From positions 1 through 44,320 of the forward strand of contig NZ_JAPHNL010000270.1 in the NCBI RefSeq assembly GCF_026274175.1: a stretch of 44,320 nucleotides of DNA, given 5' to 3'. The notes under the pieces were generated by a model. That model worked only from the letters and a program-made list of their open reading frames with translations. It did no database searches and had not been told where the DNA came from. The position numbers and the translations under genes are program-made. Below, one piece after another: positions 31,746 to 39,216 of the stretch (the first letter of the stretch is position 1; every line of letters begins with the position of its first letter). This DNA comes from Streptomyces beihaiensis (lineage in GTDB: Bacteria > Actinomycetota > Actinomycetes > Streptomycetales > Streptomycetaceae).

Positions 31746-32513
31746 TCAGCTAGCGGGGAGCCGCAGCGCGGCGAGCACCGGCAGATGGTCCGTGGCCGCC
31801 TTCAGGTCCCCGGCGTCGAGAAAGCCGGGGACGCCGCACCCCAGGACCTCGACGCCCTTGGTGGTGAGGATCGCGTCGATCCGCTGATGCGGGTCGGCCG
31901 CGGTCGACGTGAACTCCCCGCCCCAGGGCCGGACCGCCCAGGCGTCGTCGAGCGTGCCGGTCAGCCGCCGGAACGTACGGCCGCCGGGACGCTCGTTGAG
32001 GTCGCCGCCCACCACGGCGTGCTCGACGCCCAGCGCCTCGACGCGGTCGAGCAGCATCCCGGCCTGCGCGTACCGCTCGTCCTCGCGCAGGCTCAGGTGG
32101 CAGCTGACGACGCCCAGCCGGACCCCGTGTGCGCCGCCGAACCGTACGACCGCGCAGGCCAGGCCCCGCCGGTGCAGGCCCGGCGTGAGCGGCAGCAGCA
32201 CGTCCTCGGTCCGCTCCACGGTCGCCCGCAGCGAGCACAGCAGCGCGGGCCCGGCCGCGGTGGCGCCGCCGGAGAGGATCACCAGATCGGCCGCGCGGGC
32301 GAGCCGGGCGAGCTTCTTGCGCCACCGGAAGAACCGGGGCGCTTCCTGGACGAGGACCAGGTCGGGGTCGCAGGCCCTGATGACGCGGGCGAGGGCGGCG
32401 GTGTCGTCACGCATCGAGCGGATGTTGTAGCTGAGGACGCGGACGACGGCCGAACCGTCGGACTCGGTGCGGGATTCGGGCAGTTGGGAGTCGGAGTGCG
32501 AGCCGGTGTCCAT
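31746..32513 (-). CDS. endonuclease/exonuclease/phosphatase (EEP) family protein
   Basis: This 255-residue protein carries the EEP catalytic set: Asn in VLSYNIRSM (about 26-34), Glu in LVLVQEAP (about 51-58), Asp and Asn in VVGGDLNERPGG (about 172-183), and DH in ATDHLPVLA near the end. The family includes DNases, sphingomyelinases and inositol phosphatases, so the substrate is open. It has no signal peptide or membrane segment. The ATG at 32513 is preferred to the longer frame because TATCTT ends 7 nt upstream. It converges on the acidic membrane-protein gene with a 16-nt gap. Confidence 0.87.
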   Translation of the reverse strand: MDTGSHSDSQLPESRTESDGSAVVRVLSYNIRSMRDDTAALARVIRACDPDLVLVQEAPRFFRWRKKLARLARAADLVILSGGATAAGPALLCSLRATVERTEDVLLPLTPGLHRRGLACAVVRFGGAHGVRLGVVSCHLSLREDERYAQAGMLLDRVEALGVEHAVVGGDLNERPGGRTFRRLTGTLDDAWAVRPWGGEFTSTAADPHQRIDAILTTKGVEVLGCGVPGFLDAGDLKAATDHLPVLAALRLPAS

Positions 32514-32520
32514 GGCGATC

Positions 32521-32526
32521 AAGATA
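32521..32526 (-). promoter_or_regulatory. -10 element for leaderless EEP gene
   Basis: TATCTT on the minus strand ends 7 nt before the ATG at 32513. The glkA terminator stem starts only 3 nt upstream of it. Confidence 0.45.
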
Positions 32527-32528
32527 CG

Positions 32529-32567
32529 CCGGTGCCCGCCGCCCCCGAGGGGAACGACGGGCACCGG
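32529..32567 (-). terminator. hairpin terminator after glkA
   Basis: Perfect 10-nt arms (CCGGTGCCCG at 32529-32538 and its complement at 32558-32567) enclose an inner CCCC/GGGG stem, 43 nt after the glkA stop. Confidence 0.75.
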
Positions 32568-32610
32568 AACGCGGTAGCACCGGAAGGTGTCGCGGCCTGG
32601 CCGGAAGGTG

Positions 32611-33564
32611 TCACATGACGGGGTCGGGCTGGCGCGCCAGGTCGGCCGCCCCGACCATGCCCGCCTTGTTGCCGAGCTGGGCCGCGATCACGTCGGCGAC
32701 CGGACGCCAGTTCCCGCCGACCAGCCAGCGCTTGTACGACTTGCGGATCGGGTCGAGGACCAGCTCGCCCTCGTCCGAGAGACCGCCGCCGACGATGAAC
32801 GCGGACGGGTCGAAGAGCGAGGCCAGGTCGGCGAGGCCCGCACCGGCCCAGCGGGCCAGCTCGCGGTAGGAGTCGACGGCGACCAGGTCGCCCTGGCGGG
32901 CGGCCATGGAGATGTGCTTGCCCTCGATGCCCTCGGGGGTGCCGTCGCCGAGGGAGAGCAGGTACTCGGCGTTCTCCGGGGTGGCGTTGGCGCGCTGCTT
33001 GGCGTACCGCACGAGCGCGCGCCCGGAGGCGTACTGCTCCCAGCAGCCCTGCGAGCCGCAGCCGCACAGCAGGCCGTCCGGGACCATCCGGATGTGCCCG
33101 AACTCGGCGGCCACGCCGAAGTGGCCGCGGCGCAGCTTGTTGCCGATGATGATGCCGCCGCCGAGGCCGGTGCCCAGGGTGATGCAGATGACGTTGCGAT
33201 GGCCCTTGCCCGCGCCGAACTTGTACTCGCCCCAGGCCGCCGCGTTGGCGTCGTTCTCCACGACGACCGGGAGGCCGACGCGCGCCTCGACCTTCTCCTT
33301 GAGCGGCTCCTGGCGCCAGTCGATGTTGGGCGCGAAGTACACCGTCGAGCGCTGGCGGTTGACGTATCCGGCCGCACCGATGCCCACGCCGACGATCTCG
33401 TGCCCCGCTCGGGCGCCCTCGACGGCGGAGCCGATGGCCTCCACGATGCCCTCGGGTGTGGAAGGCGTGGGCACCTTGAACGTGGAGAGGATGTTGCCTT
33501 CCTCGTCGACCACGCCGGCCGCGATCTTCGTGCCGCCGATGTCGACGCCGATGGTGAGTCCCAT
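32611..33564 (-). CDS. glkA: ROK-family glucokinase
   Basis: This 317-residue glucokinase has exactly the length of S. coelicolor GlkA. Features are the ATP phosphate motif DIGGTK (about 8-13), the catalytic ENDANAAAWGE (about 103-113), GTGLGGG (about 131-137) and the ROK zinc signature CGCGSQGCWE (about 166-175). Glucokinase phosphorylates glucose and in Streptomyces is also needed for glucose repression. GAGGG lies 5 nt before the ATG at 33564, so the open frame above it is not used. It follows the DUF5304 gene by 53 nt in a four-gene minus-strand cluster and ends at the hairpin 32529-32567. Confidence 0.96.
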   Translation of the reverse strand: MGLTIGVDIGGTKIAAGVVDEEGNILSTFKVPTPSTPEGIVEAIGSAVEGARAGHEIVGVGIGAAGYVNRQRSTVYFAPNIDWRQEPLKEKVEARVGLPVVVENDANAAAWGEYKFGAGKGHRNVICITLGTGLGGGIIIGNKLRRGHFGVAAEFGHIRMVPDGLLCGCGSQGCWEQYASGRALVRYAKQRANATPENAEYLLSLGDGTPEGIEGKHISMAARQGDLVAVDSYRELARWAGAGLADLASLFDPSAFIVGGGLSDEGELVLDPIRKSYKRWLVGGNWRPVADVIAAQLGNKAGMVGAADLARQPDPVM

Positions 33565-33617
33565 GAATCCCTCAGTTCGGTCGAGCCCCGCTAAGGCCCA
33601 CCGTACCTGAGCGCACC

Positions 33618-34127
33618 TCAGTCCAGATCGATGCGCTCCCCTCCGGAGCCGTCTTCCGGGCCCTTGTCCGTACTCGCGTCGGGGCTTTCGTCGCGGGCGC
33701 GCGCGTGAGGGGTGGGCGACTGGCGGGGGGAAGACTGACGGGTGCGCTGCGTCCAGCGGCGCTCCTGGCCCTCGACGGCGGACCGGTAGGCGGCGAGCAG
33801 TTCGGAGCCCGCGGCGGCGAGATGGTCGAGGACGTCCGGGTTGCGCTCGATGACCGGTTCGACGACCGACTTCGCCTGACGCACGACCTGCTTGGCGACC
33901 TGCTCGACCGTGCCCTGCGCGACGGCGCCCAGGAACGGGGCCTGCACGGACGACAGCTTGTCGGTGACCGCGTCCACGAGCTTGCGCAGCTCCTCGGCGG
34001 CCGAGCCCGCTTCGGGCCCGTAGGCGGCCCGGCGGCGGGCCTTCTCCGCGGCGAGATCCTCGGCGCACGCCTTCTCCCACGCGTCGGCGTCGGCCTGGGG
34101 GGCGGGCTGCTCGGTGGCGTCGCTCAT
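33618..34127 (-). CDS. DUF5304 (SCO2127-like) protein
   Basis: This 169-residue soluble protein has a central helical part (AEELRKLVDAVTDKLSSVQA, VVRQAKSVVEPVIERNPDVL) flanked by charged, probably disordered ends. The position directly before glkA matches SCO2127 of S. coelicolor, which I recall being linked to glucose uptake and restoration of carbon repression. AGGAG stands nine bases before the ATG at 34127. A 123-nt gap separates it from the ArsA-like gene; it contains the duplicated GCCGTGGCCAC at 34171-34181 and 34184-34194. A second promoter there is possible. Confidence 0.8.
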   Translation of the reverse strand: MSDATEQPAPQADADAWEKACAEDLAAEKARRRAAYGPEAGSAAEELRKLVDAVTDKLSSVQAPFLGAVAQGTVEQVAKQVVRQAKSVVEPVIERNPDVLDHLAAAGSELLAAYRSAVEGQERRWTQRTRQSSPRQSPTPHARARDESPDASTDKGPEDGSGGERIDLD

Positions 34128-34250
34128 GGCGGCTGACTCCTGCGGAGAGCTGAGGATGGGGCGGCTGTGTGCCGTGGCCACAGGCCGTGGCCACCTGTCG
34201 TGACGACTAGGCGTCGTCCCTTCGACGGTACCCGAACGGGTGCGCCGGGT

Positions 34251-35387
34251 TCACGGCCTCCTCGGCCACAGAGCGGGATCCGGGGAGAACCGCACCCGCA
34301 GCTCCCCGTCGACCAGACCGGCTCCGGCCACGGTGCAGCGGCGGGGCGCGGACGGCAGCGGGACGACGCGGCGCAGCGGCCCCGCCCCGACGACCAGTTC
34401 GTCGCCGCGCCGCACCAGGGTCAGCTCCTCGCGCACGGCGCCGGGCAGCGGAATCCGCCACACCAGGAGCCCTTCCTCGGCGAGCCGGTCCTCGACGGGC
34501 CACGGTGTCCGCGGGGGCGCGCCGGCGGGTCCCGGCACGCCCAGCCGGGCCAGCTCGTCGGCGCCCCGGGGGTCACGGCCCAGATGTCCGACCTCGTGCA
34601 CGGCGCCCCACGGGCTCCACTCACCGGCGATCTTGCGCCGACGGGCCGCGGCGTCGGAGAGCCACGGGTCGGTGGAGCCGTCGGGCAGCATCCGGTTGGC
34701 GATCACGGACTCGACGGGCAGCCCGTGCAGGGCGAGCCCGGTGACGGTGGTGCGCAGCGACTCGGCGGCGGCCTCGGTGGGCTCGGCGACGAGCCGTACG
34801 GAGGTCGAGTCGGCGTCGATCACGGCCTGCGCGGCGGCGAGTTCGGTGTCCCAGCGGGCCGCGGTCTCGTACAGCCACTCCGCGGGCATCGGCACACCGG
34901 CGAGCCGCCCGAGGACGGGGCGCAGGGCGCGGGCGGCCTGGCGTTCGGCGGGCAGGAGGCGGCGCAGATAGCGGCGCAGCTGCTCGGGCAGGGCGAGCGC
35001 GGCCAGGGCCCACGGGGCCGCGGGCAGGTCGACGACGACCAGATCGCAGGGCGCGTCCCGGCTGTCCCTGACCGCCCGCAGCAGGGCCAGTTCCTCACTG
35101 CCGGGCAGCGGGGTCAGCTCGTCCTCGTCCAGCCGCGCGGCCCCGAGCAGGTCGAGCACGCCGGAGGCACGTTCCTGCAGGGCGAGCAGGTCGTCCCGGA
35201 ACCGTGTGTCCGGCTCGATCCGGACGACGTCGACGCCGGGCACCTCCCCCACGCCGCCCGCGGACGCCGCGGCGTCCGCGGAGACGAGCCGGACCCGGAG
35301 CCCCTGTGCCGCTGCCGCCAGGGCGGTGGCGGCGGCGACGGTCGTCCTGCCGGAACCGCCGGGGCCGGTGAGGAGGAGGGTGCGCAT
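34251..35387 (-). CDS. ArsA-like P-loop ATPase with altered Walker A
   Basis: This 378-residue protein belongs to the ArsA/GET3-related ATPases. The P-loop at the extreme N-terminus is LLTGPGGSGRTTVAAA (about 5-20), where ArsA has GKGGVGKT; both the signature Lys and the Walker A Lys are replaced. Switch-like VRLVSADAA and DLVVVDLPAAP follow, and the C-terminal part has the beta-rich ending of actinobacterial homologues (IPLPGAVREELTLVRRGDEL). It corresponds to M. tuberculosis Rv2184c. No arsenite-related Cys cluster is seen, so a role in arsenic export is unlikely. It starts 8 nt after the SRPBCC gene. Confidence 0.87.
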   Translation of the reverse strand: MRTLLLTGPGGSGRTTVAAATALAAAAQGLRVRLVSADAAASAGGVGEVPGVDVVRIEPDTRFRDDLLALQERASGVLDLLGAARLDEDELTPLPGSEELALLRAVRDSRDAPCDLVVVDLPAAPWALAALALPEQLRRYLRRLLPAERQAARALRPVLGRLAGVPMPAEWLYETAARWDTELAAAQAVIDADSTSVRLVAEPTEAAAESLRTTVTGLALHGLPVESVIANRMLPDGSTDPWLSDAAARRRKIAGEWSPWGAVHEVGHLGRDPRGADELARLGVPGPAGAPPRTPWPVEDRLAEEGLLVWRIPLPGAVREELTLVRRGDELVVGAGPLRRVVPLPSAPRRCTVAGAGLVDGELRVRFSPDPALWPRRP

Positions 35388-35395
35388 GGGGTTTC

Positions 35396-35839
35396 TCAGG
35401 CGCCTTCCCCGGACTCCACGCGCTTCTTCAGTCCGGCCAGAGCACGGTCGATGATGACCTTCTCGGCCTTGCGCTTGATCATGCCGAGCATCGGGATCTT
35501 CACGTCGACGGTGAGCGAGTACGTGACCTCGGTACCGGAACCCGCCGCCTTCAGCACGTACGACCCGTCGAGCGAGCGCAGCATCTGGGACTTCACGAGG
35601 GTCCAGGACACCTCGTTCTCCCCCACCCACGTGTACCTGAGCGTCTGGTCGTCCTTGATCGCGCCCGCGTCCATGACGAGGCGGACCTGCTCGGCGCGGC
35701 CGGAGTCGTCGGTGGCCAGGACCTCCGCCTCCTTCACCTCACCCGTCCAGTCGGGATAGCGGGCGAAGTCGGCGATCACCGTCATGACGTCGGCCGGTGC
35801 CGCATCGATCGTGATGCTCGAGCTGGTGTGTTCCGCCAT
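35396..35839 (-). CDS. SRPBCC (polyketide cyclase-like) protein
   Basis: This 147-residue START-like helix-grip protein should have a hydrophobic cavity for a lipid or other small ligand. The family pattern is SSITIDAAPADVMTVIADFA, then YPDWTGEV and a long C-terminal helix (IDRALAGLKKRVES). It corresponds to M. tuberculosis Rv2185c and, as there, is followed by the ArsA-like ATPase. GGAGGAG stands eight bases before the ATG at 35839. It is the first gene of the cluster SRPBCC-ArsA-DUF5304-glkA. Close linkage to acyltransferase, FadD15 and PimB' genes suggests lipid handling, but this is inference. Confidence 0.9.
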   Translation of the reverse strand: MAEHTSSSITIDAAPADVMTVIADFARYPDWTGEVKEAEVLATDDSGRAEQVRLVMDAGAIKDDQTLRYTWVGENEVSWTLVKSQMLRSLDGSYVLKAAGSGTEVTYSLTVDVKIPMLGMIKRKAEKVIIDRALAGLKKRVESGEGA

Positions 35840-35890
35840 CGCCGTGGCTCCTCCAGATGCGGTCCGGCGTGCATGGATGTGTCCAGGGTC

Positions 35891-36064
35891 TGTCCGGCGG
35901 ATCTTGTCGGGGTCGCCGGGTCCGGCACGCACGTCCGCGGCGTTGTCGTCGGTTGCCGACGCTCCGCGTCGCCGCCCTCCTCCGCCTTGCGTCTGCACGC
36001 GCCAGACCCCGCTCAGCGGTACCGATCGGCACCGTCGACCGAGTCCGACCTGATCCGCCGGACA
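35891..36064. repeat. 13-bp inverted repeat in the SRPBCC upstream region
   Basis: TGTCCGGCGGATC (35891-35903) and its exact reverse complement (36052-36064) are 148 nt apart in the gap between the SRPBCC start and the end of the phosphoesterase gene. A weak hairpin (TGAAGGCT... AGCCCTTCA) beside the distal arm may end the phosphoesterase transcript. Confidence 0.5.
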
Positions 36065-36127
36065 GGCCCTAGGCCCTGAAGGCTATCGCGCGCGGACGAC
36101 CAGCCCTTCACCGCTCCGGGGCCAGGG

Positions 36128-36889
36128 TCACCACTCAAGGGCCCAGGGCCTGCCCGCGCTGGCGAAGTGGCCGACGTTGACGCACTCGGTGGCACCGACC
36201 CGCATCCGCCGGGCGAGCGGCTGGTGGACGTGGCCGAAGAGCGCGTACCGCGGCTTGGTGCGCCGGATGGCCTCCAGGAGTGCCCGGCTGCCGCGCTCGA
36301 AGCGGCGGGCCACGGTGTCGTAGACCAGCTCGGGCACCTCGGGCGGGATGTGCGTGCACAGCACGTCGACCTCGCCCACCGCCTCGATCTTGGCGGCGTA
36401 CTCCTCGTCGTCGATCTCGTAGGGGGTGCGCATGGGTGTGCGCAGGCCGCCGCCGACGAACCCGAAGACGCGGCCGCCGATCTCGACGCGCTCGCCGTCG
36501 AGCACGGTGGTGCCGGGGCCCGCGTACTCCTGCCACAGGTGCGGCATGTCCACATTGCCGTACGTGGCGTACGTCGGTGTGGGGAAGGCCGCGAACAGCT
36601 CCTCGTACTGTTTGCGGACCGCTTTCTCGATCGCGGCCGCCCGGTCGATGCCCGCCCACAGCCGCTTCCCGAAGGCGCGGGCCTCGTCGAAGCGGCGGGC
36701 GGTGCGCAGCGCGACGATCCGGTGGGCGTTCTCGACGCCGAACAAGTCGGGAAAAATGCCGCGCGAGTGATCGGCGTAGTCGAGGAAGAGGACCAGGTCA
36801 CCGAGGCAGACGACGGCATCGGCGCCGTCCCCGGCTCGTGCGAGGTCGGTGGAGTTTCCGTGCACATCGCTGACCACATGTACGCGCAT
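36128..36889 (-). CDS. calcineurin-like metallophosphoesterase
   Basis: This 253-residue protein carries the metal-binding motifs of the family: VVSDVHGN (about 5-12, D-x-H), CLGDLVLF (G-D, about 28-35), YGNVDMPH (G-N-x-D/H, about 112-119), CTHIPPE and FGHVHQP (G-H-x-H near the end). It probably hydrolyses phosphomonoesters or diesters with two metal ions. No signal peptide is present. The ATG at 36889 is chosen over the GTG three codons upstream because TAGGGT ends 7 nt before it. It diverges from the acyl-CoA ligase gene. Confidence 0.9.
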   Translation of the reverse strand: MRVHVVSDVHGNSTDLARAGDGADAVVCLGDLVLFLDYADHSRGIFPDLFGVENAHRIVALRTARRFDEARAFGKRLWAGIDRAAAIEKAVRKQYEELFAAFPTPTYATYGNVDMPHLWQEYAGPGTTVLDGERVEIGGRVFGFVGGGLRTPMRTPYEIDDEEYAAKIEAVGEVDVLCTHIPPEVPELVYDTVARRFERGSRALLEAIRRTKPRYALFGHVHQPLARRMRVGATECVNVGHFASAGRPWALEW

Positions 36890-37215
36890 GCGGCCCACCC
36901 TAAGACCACGGCAGTCACGGCGGTAGACACCGTCGGACCTGCGGTTACTTCCGAGTCATGACGGGGGTCGACTACTGTGCGCCGAGTACTGGCAAAGCGT
37001 GTGACGCAGCGAACATCTGATCCGGCCCCCCTACCGAAAGTGCAGTACTGGTGGGTAACGTCCGGGCAGTCCAGTCGTGCTCAGTATTTCAACAACCGCA
37101 TGCGACACCCCCGAACACCCGCGGATCAGAAAGACCGAGCACCTGCCCGAGCCTTGGACCGCTCCGGTGCATCGCACAATGTCGTGACGCCGGCGCCCTA
37201 TGAGGAGCAGCAGTC
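36890..37215. other. divergent intergenic region before the acyl-CoA ligase gene
   Basis: This 326-nt stretch holds no gene. TAGGGT at 36897-36902 (minus) serves the phosphoesterase. AGTACTGG occurs twice (36985-36992 and 37044-37051), which may be a regulator half-site. GAGGAG lies eight bases before the TTG of the ligase. No clear -35/-10 pair for the ligase can be chosen by eye. Confidence 0.5.
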
Positions 37216-39012
37216 TTGCGCGAGTTCAGCCTTCCGGCTTTGTACGAGGTCCCTGCGGACGGCAATCTGACCGACATCGTCCGGCGCAACGCCGCGCAGC
37301 ATCCCGATGTCGCCGTCATAGGCCGCAAGGTGGACGGCGTCTGGCAGGACATCACCTCGGTCCGCTTCCTCGCCGAGGTGCGGGCCGCCGCCAAGGGGCT
37401 GATCGCCTCGGGCGTGCAGCCCGGCGACCGGGTCGGGCTGATGTCGCGCACCCGCTACGAGTGGACGCTGCTCGACTTCGCGATCTGGAGCGCGGGCGCG
37501 GTGACCGTGCCGGTGTACGAGACGAGCTCGGCCGAGCAGATCCAGTGGATCCTCGGCGACTCGGGAGCCGTCGCCATCGTGGTCGAGTCGGACGCGCACG
37601 CCGCGGCCGTCGCCTCGGTCCGCGACACCCTGCCCGCCCTCAAGCACGTCTGGCAGATCGAGGCCGGCGGCGTGGAGGAGCTGGACGCGGCGGGCGCGGA
37701 CGTCGCGGACGCGACCGTGGACGAGCGCAGCGCGGTGGCGAAGGCCGACGACCCGGCGACGATCGTGTACACGTCGGGCACGACGGGCCGCCCCAAGGGC
37801 TGTGTCCTCACCCACCGCAGCTTCTTCGCCGAGTGCGGCAACGTGGTGGCGCGCCTCAAGCCGCTGTTCCGTACGGGCGAGTGCTCGGTGCTGCTGTTCC
37901 TGCCGGTGGCGCACGTGTTCGGCCGTCTCGTCGAGGTCGCCTCGCTGATGGCGCCGATCAAGCTGGGCCACGCGCCGGACATCAAGAACCTCACCGACGA
38001 GCTGGCCGCGTTCCGTCCCACGCTGATCCTGGGCGTGCCGCGCGTCTTCGAGAAGGTGTACAACTCGGCACGGGCCAAGGCGCAGGCCGACGGCAAGGGC
38101 AAGATCTTCGACAAGGCCGCGGACACGGCGATCGAGTACAGCCGTGCGCTCGACACCCCGAAGGGCCCGTCGCTCGCGCTCAAGATCAAGTACAGGACGT
38201 TCGACAAGCTGGTCTACAGCAAGCTGCGCGCCGTCCTCGGCGGCCGCGGCGAGTACGCGATCTCCGGTGGCGCGCCGCTCGGCGAGCGCCTGGGCCACTT
38301 CTTCCGCGGCATCGGCTTCACGGTCCTGGAGGGCTACGGCCTGACCGAGTCCTGCGCCGCGACCGCCTTCAACCCGTGGGACCGCCAGAAGATCGGCACG
38401 GTGGGTCAGCCGCTGCCGGGCTCGGTGGTCCGGATCGCCGACGACGGTGAGGTGCTGCTGCACGGCGAGCACCTGTTCACCGGCTACTGGAACAACGAGG
38501 GCGCCACCCGCGAGGCGCTCGCCGACGGCTGGTTCCACACCGGGGACATCGGCACGCTCGACGAGGACGGCTACCTCCAGATCACCGGCCGCAAGAAGGA
38601 GATCATCGTGACGGCGGGCGGCAAGAACGTCGCCCCGGCCGTCATCGAGGACCGCATCCGCGCGCACGCCCTGGTCGCGGAGTGCATGGTGGTCGGCGAC
38701 GCGCGGCCGTTCGTCGGGGCGCTCGTCACCATCGACGAGGAGTTCCTCGGCAAGTGGGCGGCGGAGCACGGCAAGCCGAAGGGCTCGACGGTCGCGTCGC
38801 TGCGCGAGGACCCGGATCTGCTGGCGGAGATCCAGGCGGCGGTGGACGACGGCAACGCGGCGGTCTCCAAGGCGGAGTCGGTGCGCAAGTTCCGGATTCT
38901 GGGGAGCCAGTTCACCGAGGAGTCGGGGCACTTGACGCCTTCGCTGAAATTGAAGCGGGGTGTCGTGGCCAAGGACTACGCGGACGAGGTCGAGGCGATC
39001 TACCGCAAGTAG
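37216..39012 (+). CDS. long-chain fatty acid-CoA ligase (FadD15 type)
   Basis: This 598-residue AMP-forming ligase activates long-chain fatty acids to acyl-CoA. The phosphate loop is YTSGTTGRPKG (about 183-193); LPVAHVFGRL, EGYGLTESCA (adenine site, about 374-383), WFHTGDIGTLDEDGYL (about 437-452) and TGRKKEIIVTAGGKNVAP (catalytic hinge) are all intact. It starts with TTG, with GAGGAG eight bases upstream. Position next to PimB' matches FadD15 (Rv2187) of M. tuberculosis. Its gene converges on the PimB' gene across a large inverted repeat. Confidence 0.94.
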   Translation: MREFSLPALYEVPADGNLTDIVRRNAAQHPDVAVIGRKVDGVWQDITSVRFLAEVRAAAKGLIASGVQPGDRVGLMSRTRYEWTLLDFAIWSAGAVTVPVYETSSAEQIQWILGDSGAVAIVVESDAHAAAVASVRDTLPALKHVWQIEAGGVEELDAAGADVADATVDERSAVAKADDPATIVYTSGTTGRPKGCVLTHRSFFAECGNVVARLKPLFRTGECSVLLFLPVAHVFGRLVEVASLMAPIKLGHAPDIKNLTDELAAFRPTLILGVPRVFEKVYNSARAKAQADGKGKIFDKAADTAIEYSRALDTPKGPSLALKIKYRTFDKLVYSKLRAVLGGRGEYAISGGAPLGERLGHFFRGIGFTVLEGYGLTESCAATAFNPWDRQKIGTVGQPLPGSVVRIADDGEVLLHGEHLFTGYWNNEGATREALADGWFHTGDIGTLDEDGYLQITGRKKEIIVTAGGKNVAPAVIEDRIRAHALVAECMVVGDARPFVGALVTIDEEFLGKWAAEHGKPKGSTVASLREDPDLLAEIQAAVDDGNAAVSKAESVRKFRILGSQFTEESGHLTPSLKLKRGVVAKDYADEVEAIYRK

Positions 39013-39052
39013 CGCCGTCGGGGCTCGGTTGTCGACGGGCTCAGGTCCGTCG

Positions 39053-39170
39053 TGGCTGGTCGCGCGGTTCCCCGCGCCCCTGGGACGCACGCACTCCGTG
39101 CGGCGTCTCGCAGGGAAGGCGCGGCGAAGCCGCAGCACTTCAGGGGCGCGGGGAACCGCGCGAGCAGCCA
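39053..39170. repeat. long inverted repeat of the Streptomyces GTTCCCCGCGCCCCTG type
   Basis: Two 30-nt arms (39053-39082 and 39141-39170) match as reverse complements at 29 of 30 positions. The loop contains smaller stems, including GCGGC-GAA-GCCGC. The core GGTTCCCCGCGCCCCTG is, from memory, a very common intergenic element in Streptomyces. It sits between two convergent genes and can act as a bidirectional terminator. Confidence 0.85.
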
Positions 39171-39216
39171 GACCCACCCGCACCCGCGAGACGCCCCCAC
39201 AGGGCACCCCTGGGTG

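Noticed and set aside
34251-35387. Arsenite-export ATPase ArsA
   Set aside because: No arsB or arsR neighbours and no metal-binding Cys set are present; the locus matches Rv2184c-type proteins of unknown role.
37198-39207. 669-residue open frame opposite the acyl-CoA ligase
   Set aside because: Antisense shadow; the plus-strand ligase has all adenylation motifs.
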